NCBI RefSeq assembly: GCF_023015965.1
Contig: NZ_JALKAN010000005.1
Location: forward strand, 5,165-69,164
Direction: 5' to 3'
DNA length: 64,000 nucleotides
Source: Allomuricauda sp. F6463D
GTDB taxonomy: Bacteria; Bacteroidota; Bacteroidia; Flavobacteriales; Flavobacteriaceae
A model generated the notes under the pieces. It had not been told where the DNA came from and did not search any database. It worked only from the letters and a program-made list of their open reading frames with translations. The position numbers and the translations under genes are program-made. This document shows, piece by piece, positions 44,985 through 54,533 of the stretch (position 1 is its first letter; each line of letters begins with the position of its first letter).

Positions 44985-45823
44985 AAACTATTTTTGACGA
45001 GGTTTCTTATGATTGCAGTAAGATTGTAACCCAGTCCTACAGCACATCATTTTCATTGGCAACCAAAATGTTGGCTCCTTCAATCCGTCCAGATATTTAC
45101 AACATCTATGGTTTTGTGCGTTTTGCCGATGAAATCGTGGACAGCTTTCACGATTACGACAAAAGAAAACTGTTCGATGCCTTTGAAAAGGATATGGAAC
45201 AGGCTCTAGCCGATAAAATTAGTCTCAATCCTATTTTAAATGCTTTTCAATACACCTATCACAAATATGAAATCCCTCATCATTTGGTGGAGTCCTTTAT
45301 GAAGAGTATGCGAATGGACCTAACCAAAAAAAGTTACGAGACCTTTGAGGAGTATCGTGAGTACATTTATGGTTCGGCAGATGTTGTTGGTTTGATGTGT
45401 CTGTGTGTTTTTGTAAAAGGAGACAAGGAGAAATATGATGCATTGAAAGAGTCGGCCATGGCCTTGGGTTCCGCTTTTCAGAAAGTAAATTTTCTACGAG
45501 ATTTGAAAGCTGATTATGAAGGTCTGAACCGGTCATATTTTCCAAACACAGATTTGATGCAGCTCGATGAAGTATCCAAAAAATGTATCGTTGATGAAAT
45601 AAAAGCAGATTTTGCACTAGGATATTCCGGCATAATCCAATTACCTGAACAGGCAAAGTTCGGTGTTTACACAGCTTACCGATATTATAAAAAATTGCTT
45701 CAAAAATTACAGAGTACGCCCCCTTTGGAAATTAAAAATACACGGATTCGTGTACCCAACTATCAAAAATTAGGGCTTCTGGCACAATCATACGTTAATT
45801 ATAAATTACAACTTGTACAATGA
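44981..45823 (+). CDS. crtB: Phytoene synthase
   Basis: Squalene/phytoene synthase family enzyme of 280 residues that joins two geranylgeranyl diphosphates. The two Asp-rich sites are FADEIVDSFHDYD (about 46-58) and NFLRDLKADYEGLNRSYFP (about 169-187). The SYSTSFSLATKML start is also typical. It overlaps both neighbours by 4 nt. Confidence 0.96.
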   Translation: MKTIFDEVSYDCSKIVTQSYSTSFSLATKMLAPSIRPDIYNIYGFVRFADEIVDSFHDYDKRKLFDAFEKDMEQALADKISLNPILNAFQYTYHKYEIPHHLVESFMKSMRMDLTKKSYETFEEYREYIYGSADVVGLMCLCVFVKGDKEKYDALKESAMALGSAFQKVNFLRDLKADYEGLNRSYFPNTDLMQLDEVSKKCIVDEIKADFALGYSGIIQLPEQAKFGVYTAYRYYKKLLQKLQSTPPLEIKNTRIRVPNYQKLGLLAQSYVNYKLQLVQ

Positions 45824-46272
45824 AGGTAGTGCTTTGGATATTCATATTTTTGGCCACTTTTTGTTTTATGGAATTTATGGCGTGGTTTACCCATAAATAT
45901 GTGATGCACGGTTTCCTTTGGAGCCTCCATAAAGATCACCACAAAAAGGACCACAACTCTTGGTTCGAGCGGAACGATGCCTTTTTTATTTTCTACGCTG
46001 TAATCAGCATGACCCTTTTTTATCTAGGCAGTTACACCTCATTTTGGTACGGATGGCCGTTGGGTTTTGGCATACTCGCCTACGGAATTGCCTACTTTAT
46101 GGTCCATGATATATTTATCCACCAACGTTTCAAAATATTTAGAAATGCCAACAATTGGTATGCACGTGGCGTACGCCGTGCCCATAAAATACATCATAAA
46201 CATTTAGGTAAAGAAGAAGGGGAATGTTTCGGAATGCTGGTTGTACCCTTTAAGTATTTTAAGAAAAAATAA
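45820..46272 (+). CDS. crtZ: Beta-carotene hydroxylase
   Basis: Membrane di-iron hydroxylase of 150 residues that adds the 3 and 3' hydroxyls, giving zeaxanthin. The histidine motifs are HKYVMHG, HKDHHKKDH, HDIFIHQRF and RRAHKIHHKH. Two or more helices separate them. A lycopene cyclase gene is needed for the pathway but was not found in this window. The stop codon directly abuts the end of the convergent TlpA gene. Confidence 0.93.
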   Translation: MKVVLWIFIFLATFCFMEFMAWFTHKYVMHGFLWSLHKDHHKKDHNSWFERNDAFFIFYAVISMTLFYLGSYTSFWYGWPLGFGILAYGIAYFMVHDIFIHQRFKIFRNANNWYARGVRRAHKIHHKHLGKEEGECFGMLVVPFKYFKKK

Positions 46273-46839
46273 TTATTCAGAAATAAGATCGTCCAACAAG
46301 GCCCTTGTGTTATCTGAATTCCAGTTGGCCGCCCCTGTCTTGTCCACTACAATGTTACCTTGCTTGTCCAGTATATATGTAACAGGAATGCTATTGCTGT
46401 CCAATTCCGGTGGTGCATTAGAGACCTGAAAATAGACGGGCAGTGTATATCCTTTTTTAGTTAGGAACGCCTCAACTTTTTGTCTTTCATCATTAGCAAC
46501 GAAGGCAAATGTAACCTTATCCTTATAATCATCGTACAGTTCCACAAAGCCCGGTAATTCCGCAACGCACGGTGGGCACCAAGTTGCCCAAACATTAATC
46601 AGTATTACCTCTCCTTTGTTGGATTCTAGATTGGTCCGTTCACCGTTCAACCCAACAAGGCTCCAATCATAGTTCTTTAAATTGGCTCGGTCGTCCTCGT
46701 CCACAGTTCCCGGACTTATAACAGTTGCCACCACTTTATTCACCCAAACACGAACATGGAAACCTACTGGGGTGAATAGAATAATCAATATGGCCAAAAT
46801 CCATATTCCATTGCTGATTTGTTCCTTGGTAATTCTCAT
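46273..46839 (-). CDS. TlpA-family thiol-disulfide oxidoreductase
   Basis: Periplasmic membrane-anchored thioredoxin-like protein of 188 residues. An N-terminal helix (ISNGIWILAILIILFTPVGFHVR) precedes the redoxin domain with active site WATWCPPCVAEL (about 84-95) and the cis-Pro region NSIPVTYILDKQGNIV. It probably reduces disulfides in the periplasm. Its start overlaps the stop of the upstream paralogue by 4 nt, and the two share the PVGFHVRVWVNKV/PIGQYGKIWLNRI membrane-exit segment, so they arose by tandem duplication. Confidence 0.92.
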   Translation of the reverse strand: MRITKEQISNGIWILAILIILFTPVGFHVRVWVNKVVATVISPGTVDEDDRANLKNYDWSLVGLNGERTNLESNKGEVILINVWATWCPPCVAELPGFVELYDDYKDKVTFAFVANDERQKVEAFLTKKGYTLPVYFQVSNAPPELDSNSIPVTYILDKQGNIVVDKTGAANWNSDNTRALLDDLISE

Positions 46840-47396
46840 TCCGCAATCAATTGATCCATTAGTTCATATACATTTCTTGTACTCCAATCGGATATTCCTT
46901 CTTCATATATCACAATATTCCCCGACCTATCAATCAAGTAGGAGGCGGGTACTTTACTGGTGTCAATGGGCATTTTTTCACCTATAATCAAATACGTTAT
47001 AGGAAATGTAAATTCATGTTCTTCCATAAACACCTCAACAGGTTCACGTTCTTCATTTGTAATGATATAAAAATCCACTTCACCTTTGTATTTGTCGTAT
47101 AATTCCTGAATACTTGCAAGCTCCGCTTCTGATGGCAATCGCCACGAAGCCCATAGATTGATAAAGATTATGTTTCCCTTAGATTTTTTAAAATTGAAAA
47201 AATCCCATTGTTCATCCTTTAATTTCCAATCGTAATCGGTAATCTTTTCTTGTTCCGATGTTTTTATCACATCTGGGGAAACTGCAATAATCCGATTCAA
47301 CCATATTTTTCCATATTGACCTATAGGAGTAACAAAAAATGAAATGACAAAAAGAATCAATACTACATTGAGAATGGTCTTTTTATTAATCTTCAT
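46836..47396 (-). CDS. TlpA-like protein without active-site cysteines
   Basis: Paralogue of the next gene, 186 residues. The layout is the same: an N-terminal helix (TILNVVLILFVISFFVTPIG), then a thioredoxin fold with INLWASWRLPSEAELAS where the active site WCPPC should be (about 80-84). Both catalytic cysteines are replaced (Arg and Ser), while the proline and surrounding fold are kept, as is the cis-Pro region KVPASYLIDRSGNIV. It cannot act as a dithiol reductase. It may be a chaperone or a partner of the active copy. Confidence 0.88.
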   Translation of the reverse strand: MKINKKTILNVVLILFVISFFVTPIGQYGKIWLNRIIAVSPDVIKTSEQEKITDYDWKLKDEQWDFFNFKKSKGNIIFINLWASWRLPSEAELASIQELYDKYKGEVDFYIITNEEREPVEVFMEEHEFTFPITYLIIGEKMPIDTSKVPASYLIDRSGNIVIYEEGISDWSTRNVYELMDQLIAE

Positions 47397-47417
47397 TGAA
47401 CTTTATTTATCAGAAAA

Positions 47418-47455
47418 AAAAACTCCTGATATCTTTTACAACGTCAGGAGTTTTT
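47418..47455 (-). terminator. Terminator after aconitase
   Basis: Twelve-base-pair stem AAAAACTCCTGA/TCAGGAGTTTTT with a 14 nt loop and a T run on the minus strand. It separates the aconitase gene from the TlpA pair. Confidence 0.85.
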
Positions 47456-47476
47456 ACATTTTATAGTTAGATACGA

Positions 47477-49744
47477 TTAAGCATTCTGCTTTTTGATCAA
47501 GTTCAGGGCAGAACCCTCATTAAACCATTTGATTTGCGCATCGTTGTATGAGTGGTTTGCAATGATGGTATCCTTGTTACCATCGGCATGTACCACTTCG
47601 ATTGTCAAAGGTTTATCCGGTGCAAACTCGGAGGCATCCACGATGTTGAACGTGTCATCCTCTTGAATTAGGTCGTAATCATTCTCATTGGCAAAGGTTA
47701 ACGCCAACATTCCTTGCTTTTTCAGGTTTGTTTCGTGAATCCTAGCAAAGGATTTTACAAGAACAGCTGCAACACCAAGGTGCCTTGGTTGCATTGCGGC
47801 ATGTTCTCTTGATGACCCCTCTCCGTAATTGTGATCTCCCACAACAACCGTCATAATACCATTTTTCTTGTATTCACGTTGTGTATCCGGAACTCCGCCA
47901 TACTCACCTGTCAACTGGTTTTTAACAAAGTTTGTCTTTTGATTGTATGCATTTACCGCACCAATCAATGTGTTATTGGCAATATTGTCCAAATGCCCTC
48001 TAAATCGTAACCATGGTCCTGCCATGGAAATATGATCCGTAGTACATTTCCCAAATGCCTTGATCAAAAGTTTCATCCCTTGCAGGTCTTCTGCTGTAAT
48101 GGGCACAAACGGCTCTAACAATTGCAAACGCTCAGATTCTGGAGAAACTTTAACCTCTACTCCACTTCCATCTTCAAGTGGGTCTTCGTAGCCATTATCT
48201 TTAACTTCAAATCCTTTTGGAGGCAATTCCCATCCTGTTGGCTCATCCAACATTACTTCCTCTCCATCTTCATTTATAAGTTTATCGGTAAGTGGGTTAA
48301 AATCCAAACGACCAGCAATTGCTATTGCAGCAGTCATTTCTGGTGAAGCAACAAATGCGTGCGTGTTTGGATTACCATCTGCACGTTTTGCAAAGTTACG
48401 GTTGAAGGAATGTACAATACTGTTTTTCGGAGCATTCTTTGGGTCTTTGTAACGTGCCCATTGACCAATACATGGCCCGCATGCGTTGGTAAATATCTTG
48501 GCATCCAATTTTTCAAAAATTTCCAGAATACCGTCTCGTTCCGTCGTATACCTAACTTGCTCCGAACCTGGATTGATACCAAATTCTGCTTTTGTTTTTA
48601 GCTTTTTATCCAAAGCTTGTTGGGCTATCGAAGAGGCTCGTGATAAGTCTTCATAAGAAGAGTTGGTACAAGATCCTATCAATCCCCATTCCACAGCCAA
48701 TGGCCATCCATTTTTCTCCGCTTTATCCTTCATTGTCCCTACTTCCGTCGCCAAATCAGGCGTGAAAGGACCGTTCAGAAGAGGTTTCAATTCAGATAAA
48801 TTAATTTCGATTACCTGATCAAAATATTGTTCTGGGCTGGCATAGACCTCTGGGTCTGCAGTTAAGTGTTGTTTTACTTTATTTGCTTCATCGGCAACGT
48901 CTTCCCTGTCCGTGGCCCTTAGATAACGCTCCATGGATTCATCGTAACCAAATGTTGATGTGGTAGCCCCAATTTCGGCTCCCATATTACAGATGGTTCC
49001 TTTACCCGTACAGGACATGGAAGTAGCGCCTGGGCCAAAATATTCAACAATAGCTCCTGTTCCCCCTTTTACGGTAAGAATTTCGGCCACTTTTAAAATT
49101 ACATCTTTGGGTGCGGTCCAACCGGATAATGTACCCGTTAATTTTACACCTATGAGCTTAGGGAATTTAAGCTCCCAAGCCATTCCGGCCATTACATCCA
49201 CTGCATCTGCACCACCAACTCCAATGGCTACCATTCCCAAACCACCGGCATTCACCGTATGGGAATCGGTTCCTATCATCATTCCACCAGGAAATGCGTA
49301 ATTCTCCAATACTACTTGGTGAATAATACCAGCTCCTGGTTTCCAAAACCCAATTCCGTATTTATTTGATACAGAACCCAAGAAGTTAAATACCTCACTA
49401 CTGGTTTCATTGGCATGCTTTAAATCTACCTCGGCACCGTCTTTGGCTTGAATCAGGTGATCACAGTGCACTGTGGTTGGCACCGCTACTTTATCCTTAC
49501 CAGCTTGCATAAATTGAAGCAAAGCCATTTGTGCTGTTGCATCTTGACAAGCAATTCTGTCAGGAGCGAAATCAACGTAATCCTTGCCTCTAGTATAGGC
49601 TGTTTCCGGACTACCGTCCCAAAGGTGGGAATATAAAATCTTTTCAGAAAGTGTTAGAGGCTTACCTACTAGTTTCCGAGCTTTTTCTACACGTTCTCCC
49701 ATGGAAGCGTAGACGCCTTTAATCATGTCTATATCAAATGCCAT
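47477..49744 (-). CDS. acn: Aconitate hydratase
   Basis: TCA-cycle enzyme of 755 residues that isomerises citrate to isocitrate, of the mitochondrial-like type common in flavobacteria. Cluster cysteines lie in [11 protein letters not shown] (about 352) and [10 protein letters not shown] (about 415-418). Other conserved blocks are [49 protein letters not shown] and [15 protein letters not shown] (active-site Ser/Arg). It is a single-gene transcript bounded by a terminator. Confidence 0.96.
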   Translation of the reverse strand: MAFDIDMIKGVYASMGERVEKARKLVGKPLTLSEKILYSHLWDGSPETAYTRGKDYVDFAPDRIACQDATAQMALLQFMQAGKDKVAVPTTVHCDHLIQAKDGAEVDLKHANETSSEVFNFLGSVSNKYGIGFWKPGAGIIHQVVLENYAFPGGMMIGTDSHTVNAGGLGMVAIGVGGADAVDVMAGMAWELKFPKLIGVKLTGTLSGWTAPKDVILKVAEILTVKGGTGAIVEYFGPGATSMSCTGKGTICNMGAEIGATTSTFGYDESMERYLRATDREDVADEANKVKQHLTADPEVYASPEQYFDQVIEINLSELKPLLNGPFTPDLATEVGTMKDKAEKNGWPLAVEWGLIGSCTNSSYEDLSRASSIAQQALDKKLKTKAEFGINPGSEQVRYTTERDGILEIFEKLDAKIFTNACGPCIGQWARYKDPKNAPKNSIVHSFNRNFAKRADGNPNTHAFVASPEMTAAIAIAGRLDFNPLTDKLINEDGEEVMLDEPTGWELPPKGFEVKDNGYEDPLEDGSGVEVKVSPESERLQLLEPFVPITAEDLQGMKLLIKAFGKCTTDHISMAGPWLRFRGHLDNIANNTLIGAVNAYNQKTNFVKNQLTGEYGGVPDTQREYKKNGIMTVVVGDHNYGEGSSREHAAMQPRHLGVAAVLVKSFARIHETNLKKQGMLALTFANENDYDLIQEDDTFNIVDASEFAPDKPLTIEVVHADGNKDTIIANHSYNDAQIKWFNEGSALNLIKKQNA

Positions 49745-49848
49745 TCTACAATTGAGTTTTTTAGATTTTCGTAATTTGGTAAATTTACTAAATCGTGAAG
49801 TATTTTGGAATTAGAATCGTACTAAATAAGTGTTGCTTTTCTTATTTT

Positions 49849-50802
49849 TTATAATAATTCCGTGATAATTTTTTCTTCGGTGATACCTTCAGCTTCCGCT
49901 TTGTAGTTTTTTAGTATTCTGTGACGAAGAATTCCCAACGCGATTGCTTTAACATCTTCGATGTCCGGAGAATATTTTTTGTGAATGACTGCATGGGCCT
50001 TAGCCGCTAAAACAAGGTTTTGGGACGCCCTTGGACCCGCACCCCAATCAATATAATTTTTAACGTAGTCGGAAGCACCTTCTTGATCCGGCCGGGTTTT
50101 ATTGACCAACCTTACGGCATAATCAACAACATTGTCCGGCACAGGTATTCGTCTGATCAAATGTTGTACTTCTATTATCTCCTCTGCATTGAAAAGTGTA
50201 TCTATCTGAACATCATTATCTGTGGTGGTTGATTTTACCACTTGAATTTCTTCTTCGATTGAAGGGTACTTAAGTTCTATGGCGAACATAAAACGATCTA
50301 ACTGTGCCTCTGGCAATGGATATGTTCCTTCTTGTTCTATTGGGTTTTGTGTGGCCAAAACAAAATATGGTCGCTTTAGTTGATGTTGCTTCCCTGCAAT
50401 GGTAACTGCTCTTTCCTGCATGGCTTCGAGCAAAGCCGCTTGTGTTTTGGGTGGTGTTCTATTGATTTCATCTGCTAAGATGATGTTCCCAAAAACAGGT
50501 CCCTTTATAAATTTGAAGTTACGGTTTTGGTCCAACACTTCGCTTCCCAAAATATCGCTGGGCATTAAATCCGGGGTAAATTGTATTCTTTTAAAATCCA
50601 AGCCCAAGGTTTGTGCAATGGTATTTACCATCAACGTCTTTGCTAAACCGGGGACACCGATCAATAAGGAATGCCCTCCAGTGTATATGGATAGTAGTAT
50701 TTGTTCAATTACCTCTTCTTGGCCTACGATGACCTTGGCAATTTCATTTTTTAAGTCTTGGTGTTTTTTTACCAGTTTTTCAACTGCAACTACATCCGAC
50801 AT
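49849..50802 (-). CDS. MoxR family AAA+ ATPase
   Basis: Cytoplasmic AAA+ protein of 317 residues. Walker A is GVPGLAKTLM (about 38-47), Walker B is ILADEINRTPPKTQAALLEAMQE and sensor 1 is VLATQNPIEQEGTYPLPEAQLDRF. MoxR ATPases usually act with von Willebrand factor A proteins in maturation of enzymes or in stress response. Such partners are not in the window. It follows the surA-like gene by 3 nt, so the two are co-transcribed. Confidence 0.94.
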   Translation of the reverse strand: MSDVVAVEKLVKKHQDLKNEIAKVIVGQEEVIEQILLSIYTGGHSLLIGVPGLAKTLMVNTIAQTLGLDFKRIQFTPDLMPSDILGSEVLDQNRNFKFIKGPVFGNIILADEINRTPPKTQAALLEAMQERAVTIAGKQHQLKRPYFVLATQNPIEQEGTYPLPEAQLDRFMFAIELKYPSIEEEIQVVKSTTTDNDVQIDTLFNAEEIIEVQHLIRRIPVPDNVVDYAVRLVNKTRPDQEGASDYVKNYIDWGAGPRASQNLVLAAKAHAVIHKKYSPDIEDVKAIALGILRHRILKNYKAEAEGITEEKIITELL

Positions 50803-50805
50803 ACA

Positions 50806-52206
50806 TTATTCCTTTACCCAATTGTTAGCAAAATCACAACCTCTACTTTCAACATCCACATGGATATAGGCATCATCAATATGCTCATCCATCCATTCTT
50901 TTATAGCATTAAACTGCTTTTCTCTTAATGCCAATTCTTGGATTTTCATGTAATCTTTTGCAAAATCGGCCACATGTTCATCATATCGATTGGAAATCTT
51001 CATGATCTTGAATTTGGGTGGCCCACCTCTTTGATCATCTTCTCTAATAGGTTTTGAAATTTCACCATCCTTTAAATCCCTTACTTGGTTATAAAGGGTT
51101 GGATCCATCTTAGTAAGTTCAAAACGGGAATCGAAATTGATTGGGTTACGCAACAATCCACCATCAAACTTAGTTTCTTTTTCATCGGAAAAGTTAAGCG
51201 CCGCGTCGGCAAAGGTGTATTTCCCATCCATAATTTGTTGGCGGATAGTATCCAACTCCTTTACAGCTTTGTCAATCGCACTTTGAGGAATATCGGGAAT
51301 CATTAGAATGTGTCGAAGGTCCAATTCCTGACCTCTTATTTTTTCTATATATATAATATGGTAACCGAAGCTGGTTTCGAAAGGTTCGGAGATTTCTCCT
51401 TCCCGCAGACTGAAAGCCACATCCTTGAACTCTTTAACAAAGGGAGTCTCTTTGGTCATACTGTAGAATCCTCCTTTGGATTTTGACCCAGGATCCTGAG
51501 AATACAATATTGCTTTTACATTAAAGCTGGCATCGTTTTCCAATACGTCCTGACGAATTTCCTTTAGTTGATTGATGACCTTTTGTTTTTCCTCTTCTGG
51601 GGCTTCAGGTTGTTTTGCAATCTGGGCAATTTCCAACTCTGCACCAAAAACTGGTCTTTCATCTTCCGGAATTTTATAAAAAAACTGTCGTACTTCTTCT
51701 GGAGTCACTTCAATTTCTTCAACAATCTTACTTTGCATTTTTTCAGAGAGCATGCGCAGTTTGTTAATTTCAAAAAGTTCTTCACGGAAGCTTTCCATAT
51801 CAGCCTTTTTGTAGTAACTCAACATTTTTTCAACACTGCCTATTTGTTGGGTAAGCTGTTGTATTTGCCTGTCGCTTTGAGCATTTACCATATCGTCGGA
51901 CACCAATAAACTATCCTGTACCGCTTGGTGTGCATATAGTCTATCCTCCATAAGTTTTCCCAAAAGACTACAACGCGTTATATCTTCTGTTGATGCACCT
52001 TGGTTTTTAAGGTCGATCAAGGTTTTGTCTATGTCAGACTCCAAGATCACATAATCCCCAACTACAGCGGCAATACCATCCAATTTCACTCTTTTGGCAT
52101 TACTTGTTGAGTCTATTCCGCCCAATGCCTGATCTGTTTCCTGCGCTTGAACCATTCCTACCATAACAAATAATGCTATGGCAAGTCCTTTAATTCTGTT
52201 TTTCAT
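50806..52206 (-). CDS. SurA-like periplasmic peptidyl-prolyl isomerase
   Basis: Chaperone of 466 residues with signal MKNRIKGLAIALFVMVGMVQAQ, which decides the start. A SurA N-terminal helical domain (about 40-160) is followed by two parvulin domains: about 175-275 (LYSQDPGSKSKGGFYSMTKE ... SFGYHIIYIEKIRG) and about 280-380 (LDLRHILMIPDIP ... FDGGLLRN). It should assist folding of outer-membrane proteins. It overlaps the upstream PpiC-type lipoprotein gene by 17 nt. Confidence 0.92.
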   Translation of the reverse strand: MKNRIKGLAIALFVMVGMVQAQETDQALGGIDSTSNAKRVKLDGIAAVVGDYVILESDIDKTLIDLKNQGASTEDITRCSLLGKLMEDRLYAHQAVQDSLLVSDDMVNAQSDRQIQQLTQQIGSVEKMLSYYKKADMESFREELFEINKLRMLSEKMQSKIVEEIEVTPEEVRQFFYKIPEDERPVFGAELEIAQIAKQPEAPEEEKQKVINQLKEIRQDVLENDASFNVKAILYSQDPGSKSKGGFYSMTKETPFVKEFKDVAFSLREGEISEPFETSFGYHIIYIEKIRGQELDLRHILMIPDIPQSAIDKAVKELDTIRQQIMDGKYTFADAALNFSDEKETKFDGGLLRNPINFDSRFELTKMDPTLYNQVRDLKDGEISKPIREDDQRGGPPKFKIMKISNRYDEHVADFAKDYMKIQELALREKQFNAIKEWMDEHIDDAYIHVDVESRGCDFANNWVKE

Positions 52207-53071
52207 AAACCTCAAATTCATTCTTCTTAATCGCTTCATCAATAATTTCAGTTTCCAGCCTCTTTACGTAATTCAAACGTCTCCTGTTCAATATCAATTG
52301 CTTTATATCTGGCTCTACATAATCAAAAGGAGCTGTTTCATTGACTTCCAGCACATTGGTCACCAAGCCCAAATATACTTCTAAGGAATCTTGTAACTCA
52401 AAAAATTGTGATTTTTTTAAGTGGGTTTCTTCATTTGCTCTGGTCAACGGAGGGATTTCCTCTATAACTCGTGCCGTACTTACCCAAATGGAGTCATTAA
52501 AATGTATTTTTTGGAACTGCACTGCTATCGAATCCAAATATTGTTTATCGGATTCGTCCCAATTTCTTATTCTATCCTCTACACCGTCCCTATCCAAAAA
52601 TTGATTGGACATCCCTACAAACCTAAGTTGTACCAATTTTTCATTCAGTTTGAAATTTTCTTTTTCACGTTCGTAAAATTCTTCAAGCTGATTTTTAGTA
52701 ACAGAGGTATCCCTGGATTGATTTACTAATGCCTCAATGTAAGCCCGGGTATATAAATCTGCACGGTAATCCGAAACCAAACGATCAAACTCTGCCAACT
52801 TTTCTTCGGGCAAGTTTATTTTAGATTTGGACAACAACAACTGCTTGGATGCCCAATTATTAATATAATTGGTCACAAAAACCGTACTGTCTTCCTCGGT
52901 CATGTCCTCCCTTATAAAGGTTGCGACATCTTCTTTATACAAATACGTATCACCTACCCGTGCAAGTGGTTCCTTTTTTTCATCCTGTTCAAACATTCCT
53001 TCACAAGAAGAAAATAGGATGGCCGCCAATGTATAAAATAGAAAAAGTGTATTTTTTTGGAGCTTAAGCAT
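52190..53071 (-). CDS. SurA/PpiC-type lipoprotein
   Basis: Lipoprotein of 293 residues with lipobox AAILFSSCEG (Cys near 23), taken from ATG 53071. Residues about 35-150 look like the helical N-terminal domain of SurA/PpiC chaperones (ARVGDTYLYKEDVATFI, YINNWASKQLLLSKSK). The rest is charged and helical, and no clear parvulin domain is visible. Position before the surA-like gene with overlap supports a joint role in outer-membrane protein folding. Confidence 0.8.
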   Translation of the reverse strand: MLKLQKNTLFLFYTLAAILFSSCEGMFEQDEKKEPLARVGDTYLYKEDVATFIREDMTEEDSTVFVTNYINNWASKQLLLSKSKINLPEEKLAEFDRLVSDYRADLYTRAYIEALVNQSRDTSVTKNQLEEFYEREKENFKLNEKLVQLRFVGMSNQFLDRDGVEDRIRNWDESDKQYLDSIAVQFQKIHFNDSIWVSTARVIEEIPPLTRANEETHLKKSQFFELQDSLEVYLGLVTNVLEVNETAPFDYVEPDIKQLILNRRRLNYVKRLETEIIDEAIKKNEFEVYEKQN

Positions 53072-53188
53072 CACGCAAAAATAACAATTACAAAATGCCC
53101 GACAAGAAGGTTCTAATTTCATTAACAGATTTTTTCGTTAGAACCAGATGGCAATAAATTGCTACATTAGTGCAAAACCAAACCAGAG

Positions 53189-53644
53189 ATGAAATACACT
53201 ACCGAAATAGTTGTGGATGTTCCTCGCGAAGAATTCATCAAAATAATGGATGATCCCGAAAACATGAAGCATTGGCAGGATGGGCTTATTGGCTACGAAC
53301 AACTGTCCAAAAATCCAAATCAAGATGGCGCCCAGATGAGCCTTAGTTACAAAATGGGCAAAGGTGAAATGAAGTTGGTGGAAACTATTATGAAAAGGAA
53401 TTTGCCACATGAATTATTTATGACCTACGACGCTAAAGGCGTACACAACATTCAAAGGAATTATTTTAAAGAAGAAGAAGGAGACAAGACACGTTGGGTA
53501 TCCGAATCAGAATTTCAATTCTCCGGATTTGGGATGAAGCTTATGGGTTTTTTTATGCCCGGAGCTTTTAAAAAACAATCATTAAAATATATGCAAGATT
53601 TTAAGACCTTTGCCGAAACGGGAAAATCCGTAACCGACTCATAA
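53189..53644 (+). CDS. SRPBCC family protein
   Basis: START-like fold of 151 residues without a signal peptide. The pattern MKYTTEIVVDVPREEFIKIMDDPENMKHWQDGL is the first strand and helices of polyketide cyclase/SRPBCC proteins, and the long C-terminal helix FKKQSLKYMQDFKTFAE closes the cavity. It probably binds a hydrophobic ligand, of unknown identity. It starts a two-gene unit with the next gene 4 nt downstream. Confidence 0.85.
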   Translation: MKYTTEIVVDVPREEFIKIMDDPENMKHWQDGLIGYEQLSKNPNQDGAQMSLSYKMGKGEMKLVETIMKRNLPHELFMTYDAKGVHNIQRNYFKEEEGDKTRWVSESEFQFSGFGMKLMGFFMPGAFKKQSLKYMQDFKTFAETGKSVTDS

Positions 53645-53648
53645 AACC

Positions 53649-53906
53649 ATGGAAAAACTTTTGGATAGAAAAATTAAGATTATTTGGGACTTTAGAGGAC
53701 CAAGTGCTGCACATATTGCCGAACACTACTTAAAACACCTTAAGGAATTTGTTGAAGTGGAAGAATTAAAATACGACCTTTCGGGGGTAGAGCATTTTAG
53801 CCCTAGCCATAGCACCGCATTTTTAGTCGTTGCCGAATTTGAACTCAAAGAGGTCAAAAATATTCTTAAACCACACAGGGGCGAGGTTTATACCGAAGAC
53901 GTTTAA
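53649..53906 (+). CDS. Small hypothetical cytoplasmic protein
   Basis: Protein of 85 residues with no family recognised. It is soluble and mixed alpha/beta, beginning KLLDRKIKIIWDFRGPSAAHIAEHYLKHL and ending ILKPHRGEVYTEDV. Immediate linkage to the SRPBCC gene (4 nt) suggests co-expression. Histidine-rich positions (AAHIAEHYLKH) may be of interest but no metal site can be claimed. Confidence 0.75.
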   Translation: MEKLLDRKIKIIWDFRGPSAAHIAEHYLKHLKEFVEVEELKYDLSGVEHFSPSHSTAFLVVAEFELKEVKNILKPHRGEVYTEDV

Positions 53907-54533
53907 ACAATCTACTCAGTATACAAATGGGATATTGCCTTAGGAAAAATTTCCTGCGGGCAACACCCCATTTTCCGGACTAGAGTCCTTAAAAATCATG
54001 AAACCTCAACCAACCATTTCTGATTGTATCTTCAAATTTTCGTTCGCCAATAGCACTTGATCAAAATCAATACCCTCAATGGGTTTTAAGCTTTGGCTAG
54101 CGGCATTCTATTTTTCTGACTAATTTCCAAGACAAACCTAACAAGCTTGCTGGTATGGCTTCATCAAAACCTTATTTCACTCCACTCTTTCAAATAAAAA
54201 GCACCACTCAATCAAAACACGAATCAAGGTAACACTGCATTTCAGTTTATTTTGATTTTAATCGGTTATCATTAGGGTTAATTTAAAAAGTAGCTATACT
54301 CATCCTTGCAACCAAAATTTAGACAACAACACTATTAGTCACCACTTTAAAAGTACTTATAACCAGCACCATAAACCATGATGAATATCAAATTCTAGAT
54401 TTATGTAATCCGAAGAAATCTACATTGATAGTCGACTTAAAAATATTTTTTACGTTTTGGACAATTAGGAATCAATCAAGATGAACACGGAATTTTAGAA
54501 ATTTCACTATCTCGGTACAGTCATTTTTCCATA
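53907..54533. other. 627 nt spacer with a possible gene relic
   Basis: No intact gene or RNA was recognised. On the minus strand, about 54010-54100 is open between stops and encodes LKPIEGIDFDQVLLANENLK, which looks protein-like, while fragments in other frames precede it. This could be a decayed gene. The same stretch contains TTGATCAAAATCAA (54057-54070), a perfect FNR-box match, but it lies inside the relic and no -7 element stands at the expected distance on either strand. Confidence 0.35.

Noticed and set aside
42617-46272. A complete zeaxanthin operon
   Set aside because: No lycopene cyclase gene was found here, so only part of the pathway is present.
54251-54265. TTGATTTTAATCGG as a further FNR-like box
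   Set aside because: It has a mismatch in the second half-site core, no -7 element at the spacing of the other sites, and the region is AT-rich enough to give such matches by chance.
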